A stretch of DNA of 64,000 bases from Spirosoma profusum (GCF_014699005.1 NZ_JACWZY010000028.1:55690-119689), one strand, 5' to 3'; counted from the stretch's first letter, positions 16,512 through 25,537 are shown. The notes: generated by a model not told the origin, from the sequence alone. Numbers and translations are program-made.

Positions 16512-17387
16512 ATGAGCTATATCAAAGCAGGCACTGATGCCTCAGGCAATGACATCAAATTATTTTATCAGGATCTAGGCACCGGCAATCCTGTGGTACT
16601 CATTCACGGCTGGCCCCTCAGCCACGAAATGTGGGATTATCAACTGGCCGAATTACCAGCACATGGGATACGTGTAGTGGCTTACGACCGGCGCGGATTC
16701 GGTAAATCGACGCAGACCTGGGATGGCTACGATTATGATACGTTAGCCGACGATCTGAAAGCCGTTCTCGATGAACTGAATTTACAGAACGTAACGCTGG
16801 TTGGTTTCTCGATGGGCGGTGGCGAAGTTGCTCGTTACATGAGCCGTCATGGTGGCGCGCGTGTGGCGAAAGTGGCTTTTATCAGTGCTGTAACGCCCTA
16901 TTTGCTGAAAACCGAAGATAATCCCGACGGTGTCGATAAGGAAGTATTCGACGAAATTACCGAGAACATCAAGAAAGACCGGGCTGATTTTCTGCAAACT
17001 TTCGGTAAACAATTCTATGGTGTCAGTCTGATCAGCCAGCCCGTTAGTCAGGCCCACCTCAATGGTGACTTTGCCCGTGCCTACGTAGCATCGCACAAGG
17101 CTACTCTTGACTGCGCTAACTCCTTCTCAACCACTGATTTCCGGGATGATTTGACGCAAATTAACGTACCGACGCTCATTATTCATGGTGATTCCGATAA
17201 AACCGTACCCATCGAAGCGTCGGGCGAACGGACGGCTGATGCCCTGCCCAATGCTACGTATATTGTATATGAAGGCGCACCACACGGCTTGTTTGTAACC
17301 GAAAAAGATCGGCTCAACGAAGACCTGCTCACCTTTATTAAAGAAGGCGTATCAGTTCGTGAACCAGCCAGCACGGTAACGTATTAG
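16512..17387 (+). CDS. Alpha/beta hydrolase, non-heme chloroperoxidase/arylesterase group
   Basis: 291 residues, cytoplasmic. Catalytic triad visible: Ser100 in LVGFSMGGGEVARY, Asp227 in IIHGDSDKTVP, His258 in EGAPHGLFVTEKDRL. The oxyanion region is IHGWPLSHEMW. The GFSMGGGEV elbow and DYDTLADDLKAVLDEL are characteristic of the cofactor-free haloperoxidase/perhydrolase branch, which are in vivo mostly esterases. A -33-like TTTG (16450-16453) and TAAGTTAA (16473-16480) 19 nt apart may form the promoter. Followed by a long palindromic repeat that likely ends transcription. The physiological substrate is unknown. Confidence 0.88.
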   Translation: MSYIKAGTDASGNDIKLFYQDLGTGNPVVLIHGWPLSHEMWDYQLAELPAHGIRVVAYDRRGFGKSTQTWDGYDYDTLADDLKAVLDELNLQNVTLVGFSMGGGEVARYMSRHGGARVAKVAFISAVTPYLLKTEDNPDGVDKEVFDEITENIKKDRADFLQTFGKQFYGVSLISQPVSQAHLNGDFARAYVASHKATLDCANSFSTTDFRDDLTQINVPTLIIHGDSDKTVPIEASGERTADALPNATYIVYEGAPHGLFVTEKDRLNEDLLTFIKEGVSVREPASTVTY

Positions 17388-17389
17388 TT

Positions 17390-17468
17390 GTAGAGACAAG
17401 GCTTGCCTTGTCTCATTTCCGGATGGTTATTGCTGACGCATAGGAGACAAGGCATGCCTTGTCTCTAC
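17390..17468. repeat. GTAGAGACAAGGC double palindrome
   Basis: Two nearly self-complementary units (GAGACAAGGCTTGCCTTGTC and GAGACAAGGCATGCCTTGTC) face each other as the arms of a larger hairpin. It lies between convergent genes. Similar GTAGAGAC palindromes are widespread in Bacteroidota and cyanobacteria, as I recall. Confidence 0.85.
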
Positions 17469-17473
17469 TCCAT

Positions 17474-18346
17474 TTACAGCTCCCGATACGTCTTTACGTA
17501 GGTCGAAGGGGTTTGGCCAGTTATGTCTTTGAACTGGCGATTGAAATTCGAGAGTGTACGGAAACCGCTTTCCAGGCTGATTTGGGTAATATTCAGCTTC
17601 CCAATCATCAACAGCTTACAGGCATGGCCGATACGTACCTCCGACACAAATTCAGAGAACGTTTTATTCGCCCGAGTCTTAAAATATCGGCAAAAAGCGG
17701 GTGGCGTCATGCCGGCCAGATCGGCGATAGTGTCTAAACTGAGGTCGTCCGGGAAATGCTCCAGTACGTAATCGTGTACCAACTGCATCCGATCTGTTTC
17801 GGAAGGTTTCACCGTGTTGGTATACCCCGAACTCGTCAGAAAACGGTAGTCTGATGCATGTGACAACGTATTGAGTAGCGAGAGTAAACTAAGCACGCGC
17901 TCAAAGTCGGCGGTTTGTTTTGTCAGATTACGTAGCGATCGTTCAGTTTGTCTACGAGTTTCACCAGTCCATTCCAGCCCTTGTCGGGCGTTATGAAGCA
18001 ACTGCCGCACCAGCGTCATTTCCTGTTTATTGAAGAAGTCGCTTCCCAGAAAATCTTCGGCGAAATAAACTACAATGCCTTTAGTTATCAGGCCCGAAAA
18101 TTTATCGAAATAAGCCTGATCACTACGCCAGAGATGCGGTAAATTGGGCCCTAGGAAAACCAGATCGCCAGGACCGAACGGTTTGATCGAGTCGCCGATA
18201 AATCGCATACCCGTCCCTTCTTCGACCAGAAATAACTGATAATGGGGATGGAAATGCCAGTTTGGGTCGAAGTTAGGCTCTGTCAGTTCTTTAACAATGA
18301 ACGAAGCCGCAACGGGTTCGATATCTTTGCGTAAAGGCGGTCTCAT
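17474..18346 (-). CDS. AraC-family transcription regulator with cupin sensor domain
   Basis: 290 residues. The N-terminal cupin half has NWHFHPHYQLFLVEEGTG and PGDLVFLGPNLPHLW, the usual ligand pocket histidines. The C-terminal half has two helix-turn-helix motifs: LSLDTIADLAGMTPPAFCRYFK and LNITQISLESGFRTLSNFNRQFKDITGQTP. It is transcribed divergently from the epimerase/oxidoreductase/ThuA operon starting at 18477, which it probably controls in response to a sugar or sugar derivative. The intergenic region is 130 bp with a perfect -7 box facing the operon. Confidence 0.9.
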   Translation of the reverse strand: MRPPLRKDIEPVAASFIVKELTEPNFDPNWHFHPHYQLFLVEEGTGMRFIGDSIKPFGPGDLVFLGPNLPHLWRSDQAYFDKFSGLITKGIVVYFAEDFLGSDFFNKQEMTLVRQLLHNARQGLEWTGETRRQTERSLRNLTKQTADFERVLSLLSLLNTLSHASDYRFLTSSGYTNTVKPSETDRMQLVHDYVLEHFPDDLSLDTIADLAGMTPPAFCRYFKTRANKTFSEFVSEVRIGHACKLLMIGKLNITQISLESGFRTLSNFNRQFKDITGQTPSTYVKTYREL

Positions 18347-18446
18347 TGTTTTTATTTAACGTAATCTTGGCCAAAAATAGAAGTTTTACGTAAAAATACA
18401 GTCGGTATTCATTAATAAAAGCTATACCTTGTGTTTAGTTACTAGT

Positions 18447-18454
18447 TAAGTTTG
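18447..18454 (+). promoter_or_regulatory. -7 box of the epimerase operon
   Basis: TAAGTTTG, perfect TAnnTTTG, 22 nt before the ATG at 18477. A TTG at 18429-18431 is a possible -33 element, but the spacing (15 nt) is shorter than usual. Confidence 0.55.
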
Positions 18455-18476
18455 TGTAATTTTTTAGAGACGTAAT

Positions 18477-19361
18477 ATGAATAAGATAGGAATGAATCTG
18501 TTTGTCTGGACATCGTCGATGGACGAAGACTTGTCTGAAACCTTAGCGTTTCTGAAAGACAGCGGATTCGATTTTGTGGAAGTACCCATCAGCGAACCGA
18601 ACGATACGCCGAACCTCGCTAAATGGCAACGTATCGGGCAACAACTGAAAGCATTGGATTTGGGCGTGCAAACGTGTACAATCTGTAGTCATGACGTCAG
18701 CCTCATCAGCCCCGACGAAACTACGCGACGGGCGGGTGTTACGTACCTGAAAAAGATTATCGATTGCTCCGCAGCCGTTGGCTCCCACATTCTGATGGGA
18801 CCGATGTATGCTGGTTTCAAGACGTTTACAGGTAAACCTGCCACCGAACAGGAATGGAATTGGTCGGTAGAAGGGATGCGCGAAGTGGCCGAATACGCAC
18901 AGTCGAAAGACGTAGTACTGGCCATCGAATACCTCAATCGGTTCGAAACGTACCTACTTACGTGCGTCGATGAACTCGTTCGTTACGTTGAAGCGGTCAA
19001 TCATCCGAATTGCCGGGCCGCTTTCGATACGTTCCACGCCAATATGGAAGAGAAGAACGTAGCGGAGGCCATCAGGAACGTAGCGCCGTATCTGGTTCAT
19101 GTTCAGATTTCGGAAAATGACCGTTCTACCCCTGGCAAAGGCCATATCCAGTTCGATGAGGTATTTGCTACGCTGCAGGAAGTTGGTTACGAAGGCCCGA
19201 TTGCTATTGAAGCCTTCGGTCCGAACCCGCCCGATCTGGCGGCCGCCACGCATATTTTCCGGCCCATGTTTACCTCCCCTGAACAACTGGCGGTAGATGG
19301 ACTGGCGTTTATAAAGAGCGAAATGGTAAAAGAGCGAAAGAGCGCGTTGCTCTCGTCGTAA
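18477..19361 (+). CDS. Sugar 3-epimerase / sugar phosphate isomerase (TIM barrel, D-tagatose 3-epimerase-like)
   Basis: 294 residues, AP endonuclease 2-type TIM barrel. The segments LAIEYLNRFETYLL, AAFDTFHANMEEKNV, HVQISENDRSTPGKGHIQFDEVF and IAIEAFGP line up with the metal-binding and catalytic Glu/Asp/His/Glu set of D-tagatose or D-psicose 3-epimerases, including the ENDRSTPGKG loop (Arg contacts O4 in that family). It would epimerise a ketose, or a related hydroxyketone, at C3. First gene of an operon with an oxidoreductase and a large dehydrogenase-like lipoprotein. Its last 15 residues are encoded inside an AAAGAGCG repeat, so the C-terminus may have been altered. Confidence 0.85.
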   Translation: MNKIGMNLFVWTSSMDEDLSETLAFLKDSGFDFVEVPISEPNDTPNLAKWQRIGQQLKALDLGVQTCTICSHDVSLISPDETTRRAGVTYLKKIIDCSAAVGSHILMGPMYAGFKTFTGKPATEQEWNWSVEGMREVAEYAQSKDVVLAIEYLNRFETYLLTCVDELVRYVEAVNHPNCRAAFDTFHANMEEKNVAEAIRNVAPYLVHVQISENDRSTPGKGHIQFDEVFATLQEVGYEGPIAIEAFGPNPPDLAAATHIFRPMFTSPEQLAVDGLAFIKSEMVKERKSALLSS

Positions 19362-19429
19362 TATCACTCTTTTGCTCCGGTTCAACGTTCCGATTCACTC
19401 TTTCATTTTTTCGCTCTTTCACTCTTTAA
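19312..19429. repeat. AAAGAGCG imperfect inverted repeat
   Basis: Arms about 19312-19344 (TAAAGAGCGAAATGG...) and 19395-19429 (...TTTCGCTCTTTCACTCTTTA) are imperfect reverse complements made of AAAGAG(C/T)G units. It covers the 3' end of the epimerase gene and the spacer to the next start. Confidence 0.65.
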
Positions 19430-19431
19430 AT

Positions 19432-20544
19432 ATGATCAACGTCGCCATTGTGGGCCTGGGTTTTGGGGCCGAATTCATTCCAATTTATCAGCGTTATCCG
19501 AACGCTAACATGTACGCCATCTGCCAGCGTAACGTCGAAAGTCTGAACAAGATTGGTGACGCATATGGCATTGAAAAACGCTACAGCAGCTATGATGAAT
19601 TACTAGCTGACCCGAACGTTGATGCTGTTCACATCAATTCGCCGATTCCGAACCATGCCGAACAGAGCATCAAAGCGTTACGTGCCGGTAAGCACGTAGC
19701 ATGCACGGTGCCGATGGCCACTACGGTTGAGGAATGCCTGGAAATTGTGAAGGCTACCAAAGAATCGGGCAAGAAATACATGATGATGGAAACCGTGGTG
19801 TATAGCCGTGAATTTCTGTTCGTCAAGGAGTTATACGAAAAAGGTGAACTGGGTAAAGTACAGTTTCTGAAAGCCAGCCACCAGCAGGACATGGACGGAT
19901 GGCCTGATTACTGGCCTGGTCTGCCGCCTATGCACTACGCTACGCACTGCGTTGGGCCGGTTGCCGGGTTGCTCAAACTGGAAGCTGAATACGTATCATG
20001 CTTTGGGTCGGGCACTATTCGCGAAGAACTGGCGAAAATTCATAACTCGCCGTTTGCCGTAGAGTCAGCGCATATCAAGTTCAAAAACAGCGATTTATCG
20101 GCATACGTGTATCGGTCGTTGTTCGACGTAGCACGGCAGTATCGGGAGAGCTTCGAGGTGTACGGTGATAAAAAGTCGTTTGAGTGGCAACTAATTGAAG
20201 ACGAACAACCGGTAATTCACACGGCTAAAAAACCAGAGCCGGAAATTCCTGAAAAAGTTACCGTTCCCGATTACGCGCATTATCTGCCGGAAGAAATTCA
20301 GCGCTTCACGACCAAAGGCGTGTATGATGCCGATGAAACACAGCACCTTTCGTTCACGCAGGGTGGGGGCCACGGTGGGTCGCACCCGCATATGGTGCAT
20401 GAGTTTGTGTCAGCTCTTGTTGAAAACCGCGACCCATTCCCGAATGCGGCTCAGTCGGCCAATTGGACCAGCGTGGGTATTCTGGCGCACGAGTCGGCGC
20501 TTCAGGGTGGAAAATTGATTGAATTGCCCGATTTTAACCTTTAA
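19432..20544 (+). CDS. Gfo/Idh/MocA-family oxidoreductase
   Basis: 370 residues from the ATG at 19432 (MINVAIVGLGFGAEFIPIY); the longer frame to 19372 only translates the AAAGAGCG repeat. The N-terminal Rossmann fold (VGLGFGAEF) binds NAD(P). The place of the usual catalytic EKP motif reads KHVACTVPMATTVEEC, so the lysine is not where expected. The C-terminal domain includes HQQDMDGWPDYWPGLPPMHYATH and GGGHGGSHPHMVHEFV. Such enzymes oxidise or reduce sugar hydroxyls at C1 to C3. With the 3-epimerase before it and the beta-propeller lipoprotein after it, a role in 3-keto sugar or inositol-like metabolism is plausible. Confidence 0.85.
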   Translation: MINVAIVGLGFGAEFIPIYQRYPNANMYAICQRNVESLNKIGDAYGIEKRYSSYDELLADPNVDAVHINSPIPNHAEQSIKALRAGKHVACTVPMATTVEECLEIVKATKESGKKYMMMETVVYSREFLFVKELYEKGELGKVQFLKASHQQDMDGWPDYWPGLPPMHYATHCVGPVAGLLKLEAEYVSCFGSGTIREELAKIHNSPFAVESAHIKFKNSDLSAYVYRSLFDVARQYRESFEVYGDKKSFEWQLIEDEQPVIHTAKKPEPEIPEKVTVPDYAHYLPEEIQRFTTKGVYDADETQHLSFTQGGGHGGSHPHMVHEFVSALVENRDPFPNAAQSANWTSVGILAHESALQGGKLIELPDFNL

Positions 20545-20567
20545 TAAACACGGTCGTTTGTAAGGCC

Positions 20568-23500
20568 ATGAAAAAACTACTCACTCTCATTGGGTTAGCC
20601 GCCCTTTTTGCTCAGTGCGCCCGCCTGTCGGGCACGCAAACGACCGTCCGGCAGGAGTCGACGCGGGCTCGCCGGACCGAAATCCTGTTTTTGGGTGATA
20701 ACGGTCATCACCGGCCCATCGAGCGGGTACCGCAACTCATGGCTGCGCTGGGAAACCGGGGCATCAATATTACGTACACCGATAAGTTGGAAGACCTCAA
20801 CGCCGACAATCTGAATAAATACGACGGCCTGTTGATTTACGCCAACTGGGACAGCCTGCCGAAGCCGCAGGAAAAAGCGCTGCTCGACTACGTATCGTCG
20901 GGTCATGGCGTGATTCCGGTTCACTGTGCGTCGTACTGCTTCCGCAATTCGACCGAATACGTCGATAAAGTGGTTGGCGGTCAGTTCTGGCGGCACAAAA
21001 TGGATACCATCCAGACGCGCTTTACCCAGCCTGAAAATGCGCTGGTAATGGGTTTGCAGTCGTTCAAAGCCTTCGACGAAACGTACCTGCACACTCATCT
21101 TCAGGAAGATAACAACGTTCTGGCCGTCCGCGAAATCAAAGCCAACCAACGGCAGGATCGCCCCGACAAGAATGAAGAACCTTATACCTGGACCCGGACT
21201 TACGGAAAAGGCCGCGTTTTTTACACGGCTTACGGCCACGACGAACGTACCTGGAGCCAGCCCGGTTTTCAGCAGTTGCTGGAGCGCGGCATTCTCTGGG
21301 CTGTGGGTGATAAAGTCAAAAAACTGCACGACGACTTGAATCCGCAGCCGTTTGCGTATCATGAAGCCAACCTGCCGAACTATGAAAAACGGCCCGGCGC
21401 GCAAATGCAGCAGGAGCCGCTGTCGCCCGAAGAGTCGATGAAGCACATTCAGGTGCCGGTCGATTTTACGCTCGAACTGTTTGCCCACGAACCCAACGTA
21501 TTGCACCCCATCGCGATGGCCTGGGATGAGCGCGGACGCCTGTTTGTGCTGATTACCAAGGATTACCCTAATGAACGTAAGACGGGAGGTGGATCGGACT
21601 ACATCGTCATCTGCGAGGATACCGACAAAGATGGCAAAGCCGATAAGTTTACCAATTTTGCCGAAGGACTCAGTATTCCGACAGGGATGGCGTTTGGAAA
21701 TGGTGGCCTCTACGTATCACAGGCACCACACATGCTGTTTTTGCAGGATACCAACGGCGACGATCGGGCTGATTTAACGAGAATTCTGTTTTCTGGATTC
21801 GGTACGTTCGATACGCACGCGGGACCGAGCAACCTGCACTACGGTTTCGACAACTGGATTTGGGGCAGCGTTGGTTACTCAGGTTTCAAAGGTAAAGTTG
21901 GAGCCGATAGCGTTAAGTTCGGGCAGGGCTTTTTTCGATTTAGACCCGATGGTTCTGAGCTACAGCACGTAACGGGTACATCAAATAACACCTGGGGGCT
22001 GGGCTTTACCGAAACCGGCGATATTTTCGGCTCGACGGCCAACAATTCGCACGGCTGGTACATGGCCATTCCGAACCAGTATTTCCACGGAGCACCGCAC
22101 ATTCGCGAGAATGGTAGCCGTAGCACCGACACACACAAAGACATGAAACCCATCACCGAGAAAGTTCGGCAGGTGGACGTATTTGGTGGATTTACAGCGG
22201 CCGCTGGTCATAACTTTTACACCGCCCGCGCTTTCCCCCGAAAATACTGGAACAACGTAGCGTTTGTGTCCGAGCCAACGGGGCACATCGTTCACCAGAA
22301 CGTAATGCAGAAAAACGGAACCGATTTTGCCGATGGCGAAGGCTTCAACCTGATAGCTGGTGCCGATGAATGGTTTTCACCTGTCTTTGCCGAAGTTGGT
22401 CCCGACGGAGCTGTCTGGGTGGTCGACTGGTACAGTTACATCATTCAGCACAACCCGACGCCTAAAGGTGCTACGAATGGATCAGGTAACGCTTACGAAA
22501 CTCCGCTACGTGATTTTACGCACGGTCGGATTTACCGTGTTGGCTACAAGGGCGCACCGGCTTATTCGCCCATGTCGTTGAGCAAAGAGCAGCCTAACCA
22601 ATTGGTAGCTGCTCTGAAAAATTCGAATATGTTCTGGCGCATGACTGCCCAGCGGTTGCTTGTCGACCGTAACAACAAGGACGTAGTACCGCAACTGCTG
22701 GAACTCCTAAACGATCCGTCGCTCGATGAAATTGGTAATGCGCCGGGTGTCCTCCACGCCCTCTGGACACTGCACGGCTTGGGTGCCTTAACTGATCCGA
22801 ACGTATCGGCAGCCGTTACGAAAGTGCTGCATCATCCGGCACCGGCAGTACGTCGGGCTGTAATTCGGATATTGCCGACGGATAAAGATGGCTGGATTGC
22901 AAAGTATATTTTCCGGGAGAAACTGCTGGAAGATAAAGAGCCTTTGGTTGTTCTGGAAGCCCTGTTAGCTCTGTCGAAATCGTCGCTGGAACGACCAGAA
23001 CAAGAAGCAATTCTTGCTCAACTTCAGAGCAATAACTACGTTAGTGATCGCTGGATACCCGAAGCGTATGCCTTGTTATTAAGCGGTGACGATGGCGAAC
23101 TACTTAAAACATACATGGCTGAACTGGCGAAGAAAGGCCCATCTCCGTCATCGTCCATGCAGCACGACATGAGCGCTCATAATCATGGTGAACAACAGGC
23201 TACTACGTCGAACACGAATAACTCCCAATCTTCCTCGGGCAATCAACCTGATCTGATTGTGGCAGCCATTCGCACAACGCCAGCTTCACCAGCGGTTCGC
23301 GAAAGAGCGCAGTTGTTTGTCGACGTGAAAAATGCTGGTGGAGTAGCCATTCCAGCCGGAACGCCGATTCCGCTGTCGGTACGTGTTGAAGGACCTTCGG
23401 GACCGGGTGAAAAGGCTAAAATTGATTTTGTGAGCGTAACGCACGAGTCGGGTATTGCCCCCGGTGAAACGGTAACCATCACTAAGTCGAACAACGGTCC

Positions 23501-24338
23501 CTGGGTGGGTGACATGGGTGTTTCGTTTGAAAAAGCCGGTCAGTACACCATTACGGCCATGCTCGACCGGGAGAACAAAATTGCAGAAGGCAACGAACAA
23601 AACAACGTAGCAACCCACAAATTAACGTATCGCGGTCCGCAGAGCCTGGCCACTTACGCACTTGAGCGCGCAACCCGCAGCTACGTATCAGTAGCTCCGG
23701 TCGATTCAGTAGTTGCGCTGCTACGTTGGGCGCAGAAACTTCCTTCTACCGAAAGCGAGGCTCTTGTGAAGGGCGTTACGGAGGGCTGGAACATGAAACA
23801 GAAATCCGACGTAGCAGAAGCCAACAAGACGTTCCTGGTAAGTCTGAGTAACAGCGTATCAACCGACAACCGCGAGCGGCTGGCCCGACTTTATGAAGTT
23901 TGGGGTATGAAAAAAGCTGAGCCCGAAGATCCGAACGTGGAGGTGGTACGTATGAAAACCGTTCGGGAGGAGATGCGTTTCGATAAAAAAGAATTTACCG
24001 TAACGGCGGGCAAGCAGATTGAAATTGTACTGGAAAATCCCGATGCCATGCAGCATAACCTTGTCATCGGGAAACCACGTAGCATGGACACTATCGGCGC
24101 GGCTGCTGACAAAATGATTACGGCAAAAGACGGTGCTGAGAAAAACTACGTACCGTCGATTTCGCAGGTCATTGTCGCTACGCCACTAATCAACCCCGAC
24201 CAGACATACCGCCTGAAATTTACGGCACCAACTACCCCCGGCGATTATCCGTACGTCTGTACGTTCCCCGGCCACTGGCGCATTATGAATGGCGTTATGA
24301 AAGTTGTGAAAGCTGGGCAGGCTATGAATATGAAGTAA
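20568..24338 (+). CDS. Multidomain lipoprotein: ThuA, PVC-type beta-propeller dehydrogenase, HEAT, CARDB, blue-copper domain
   Basis: 1256 residues. Lipoprotein leader MKKLLTLIGLAALFAQC. Domains: ThuA-like amidotransferase fold (about 40-265; VIPVHCASYCFRNS); PVC-type sugar dehydrogenase propeller (about 290-700; VPVDFTLELFAHEPNVLHPI, TDKDGKADKFTNFAEGL, GPDGAVWVVDWYSYIIQHNP); HEAT-like helices (about 700-850); a His/Ser/Asn-rich linker; CARDB (about 900-1005); helical linker; cupredoxin (about 1130-1250). The cupredoxin has type-1 copper ligands: His in DAMQHNLVIG, then Cys, His and Met in YVCTFPGHWRIM. No CxxCH haem motif is present, so copper probably replaces the usual cytochrome c as electron acceptor. 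Third gene of the epimerase operon; likely oxidises a sugar in the periplasm or at the surface. Confidence 0.87.
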   Translation: MKKLLTLIGLAALFAQCARLSGTQTTVRQESTRARRTEILFLGDNGHHRPIERVPQLMAALGNRGINITYTDKLEDLNADNLNKYDGLLIYANWDSLPKPQEKALLDYVSSGHGVIPVHCASYCFRNSTEYVDKVVGGQFWRHKMDTIQTRFTQPENALVMGLQSFKAFDETYLHTHLQEDNNVLAVREIKANQRQDRPDKNEEPYTWTRTYGKGRVFYTAYGHDERTWSQPGFQQLLERGILWAVGDKVKKLHDDLNPQPFAYHEANLPNYEKRPGAQMQQEPLSPEESMKHIQVPVDFTLELFAHEPNVLHPIAMAWDERGRLFVLITKDYPNERKTGGGSDYIVICEDTDKDGKADKFTNFAEGLSIPTGMAFGNGGLYVSQAPHMLFLQDTNGDDRADLTRILFSGFGTFDTHAGPSNLHYGFDNWIWGSVGYSGFKGKVGADSVKFGQGFFRFRPDGSELQHVTGTSNNTWGLGFTETGDIFGSTANNSHGWYMAIPNQYFHGAPHIRENGSRSTDTHKDMKPITEKVRQVDVFGGFTAAAGHNFYTARAFPRKYWNNVAFVSEPTGHIVHQNVMQKNGTDFADGEGFNLIAGADEWFSPVFAEVGPDGAVWVVDWYSYIIQHNPTPKGATNGSGNAYETPLRDFTHGRIYRVGYKGAPAYSPMSLSKEQPNQLVAALKNSNMFWRMTAQRLLVDRNNKDVVPQLLELLNDPSLDEIGNAPGVLHALWTLHGLGALTDPNVSAAVTKVLHHPAPAVRRAVIRILPTDKDGWIAKYIFREKLLEDKEPLVVLEALLALSKSSLERPEQEAILAQLQSNNYVSDRWIPEAYALLLSGDDGELLKTYMAELAKKGPSPSSSMQHDMSAHNHGEQQATTSNTNNSQSSSGNQPDLIVAAIRTTPASPAVRERAQLFVDVKNAGGVAIPAGTPIPLSVRVEGPSGPGEKAKIDFVSVTHESGIAPGETVTITKSNNGPWVGDMGVSFEKAGQYTITAMLDRENKIAEGNEQNNVATHKLTYRGPQSLATYALERATRSYVSVAPVDSVVALLRWAQKLPSTESEALVKGVTEGWNMKQKSDVAEANKTFLVSLSNSVSTDNRERLARLYEVWGMKKAEPEDPNVEVVRMKTVREEMRFDKKEFTVTAGKQIEIVLENPDAMQHNLVIGKPRSMDTIGAAADKMITAKDGAEKNYVPSISQVIVATPLINPDQTYRLKFTAPTTPGDYPYVCTFPGHWRIMNGVMKVVKAGQAMNMK

Positions 24339-24373
24339 TTGGCTAAAGCTGTGATTTTACTATTAATGAATAA

Positions 24374-24401
24374 AGAAAAACCGGCCTGATGCCGGTTTTT
24401 C
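24374..24401 (+). terminator. Terminator of the epimerase/ThuA operon
   Basis: AAAAACCGGC / GCCGGTTTTT perfect stem with a 5-nt loop, ending in a T-run. Confidence 0.88.
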
Positions 24402-24430
24402 CTTGTGTGAAAAGAATCTATTATCTGTGC

Positions 24431-24516
24431 TTGTCATGCTGACGAAGGAAGCATCTTAAAGCGTCTAAATCTGAGAATAAGGATATCTTAAGATGCTTCC
24501 TTCGTCAGCATGACAA
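24431..24516. repeat. TGTCATGCTGA-family hairpin, copy 4
   Basis: Perfect 28-bp arms (24431-24458, 24489-24516). Middle of the stem reads GACGAAGGAAGC, differing from copies 1-3, with the opposite arm matching. It lies between the terminator and the convergent nitrilase gene. Confidence 0.9.
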
Positions 24517-24551
24517 AAACGCTTCTATGACTCATTCATTAATTCGTAATG

Positions 24552-25508
24552 CTACTGAGCATTCGAATTCAACCAGACGACTTTCTGTTCTGGCGTATGC
24601 TCCTGACCAATAATATCTCGATACAAATCCGGGCGTCTGGCTTTTCGGTAACGGTAGCCGCCTGCTTGCTGCAACTTTGCGGGTGTAAAGGTTGCTACGG
24701 CGATGTCGTTACCCAGTTCGCGGCATTCAGCGATGACGTCGCCAAATGGGTCAATAATCATGGAGCAGCCATTTTTTAACTGGTCGTCGTCCATGCCAAT
24801 TGGATTGGAAAACACGGCGTAGATTCCGTTGTCGTAAGCGCGGGCAGGCAGCCATTTCATAAGCCAGGCCCGTCCTTTCATCCCATCAAATTCCAGACGT
24901 AGCGACGTTGGATCGTTTTCCCGGTTTTTCCAGAGTGTAGGGTCGGCAAAACCAGCTCCAGGGCGGGTGGAGGGCGTCAGCATGGTAACGTGTGGCATGA
25001 AAATAATATCGGCACCTAGTAGCGCCGTTGCACGTACGTTTTCAACTACGTTGTTGTCGTAGCAGATCAGAATACCACATTTCCAGCCGAACAAGTCGAA
25101 CACTACGTATTGATCGCCGGGGAGCAGATGCGGGTTAATGAACGGATGCAGCTTCCGGTATTTAGCCACAAGCCCATTTTTATCGACGCATACATACGCT
25201 TTGAAAAGCCGATTTTGGTCATCCTTTTCAAACAGGCCCGCCAGAATAGCAATGTCATTTTCCTGAGCAATTTCGGTGAGTCGTTGAATACTTTCGCCTT
25301 CGGGAATGCGCTCGGCAATGGCCAGCATCTGCGTTTCTGACAGGTGGCGGGCAAAGGTGTAACCCGTGATAGAACATTCGTGAAAGGCAATAACCTGAGC
25401 GCCCTGCCGGGCTGCTTTAGCCGCTAACTGGTTAATCACCTGGAGATTGTAGGCTTTATCTCCGCTGGCATTTTCGAACTGTGCTGTCGCAATCTTAAGA
25501 TTCTGCAT
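24552..25508 (-). CDS. Nitrilase-superfamily amidohydrolase (carbon-nitrogen hydrolase)
   Basis: 318 residues, no leader. The catalytic triad Glu44 (AFHECSITGY), Lys119 (YRKLHPF) and Cys149 (GILICYDNN) is complete. The segments PGDQYVVFDLFGWKCGILIC and GADIIFMPHVTM are typical of the carbamoylputrescine amidase/beta-ureidopropionase side of the superfamily. It hydrolyses a non-peptide C-N bond to acid plus ammonia; the exact amide is unknown. Stand-alone gene with its own minus-strand -7 box TACCTTTG at 25537-25530, leaving a very short 5' UTR. Confidence 0.88.
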   Translation of the reverse strand: MQNLKIATAQFENASGDKAYNLQVINQLAAKAARQGAQVIAFHECSITGYTFARHLSETQMLAIAERIPEGESIQRLTEIAQENDIAILAGLFEKDDQNRLFKAYVCVDKNGLVAKYRKLHPFINPHLLPGDQYVVFDLFGWKCGILICYDNNVVENVRATALLGADIIFMPHVTMLTPSTRPGAGFADPTLWKNRENDPTSLRLEFDGMKGRAWLMKWLPARAYDNGIYAVFSNPIGMDDDQLKNGCSMIIDPFGDVIAECRELGNDIAVATFTPAKLQQAGGYRYRKARRPDLYRDIIGQEHTPEQKVVWLNSNAQ

Positions 25509-25529
25509 GACTCAGAAGAAGGTGACTAA

Positions 25530-25537
25530 CAAAGGTA
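25530..25537 (-). promoter_or_regulatory. -7 box of nitrilase-family gene
   Basis: On the minus strand TACCTTTG, perfect TAnnTTTG, 21 nt before the ATG at 25508. No obvious -33 element. Confidence 0.5.

Noticed and set aside
20595..21506. 303-codon minus-strand frame
   Set aside because: Shadow of the ThuA part of the large lipoprotein gene; the plus strand has clear domains.
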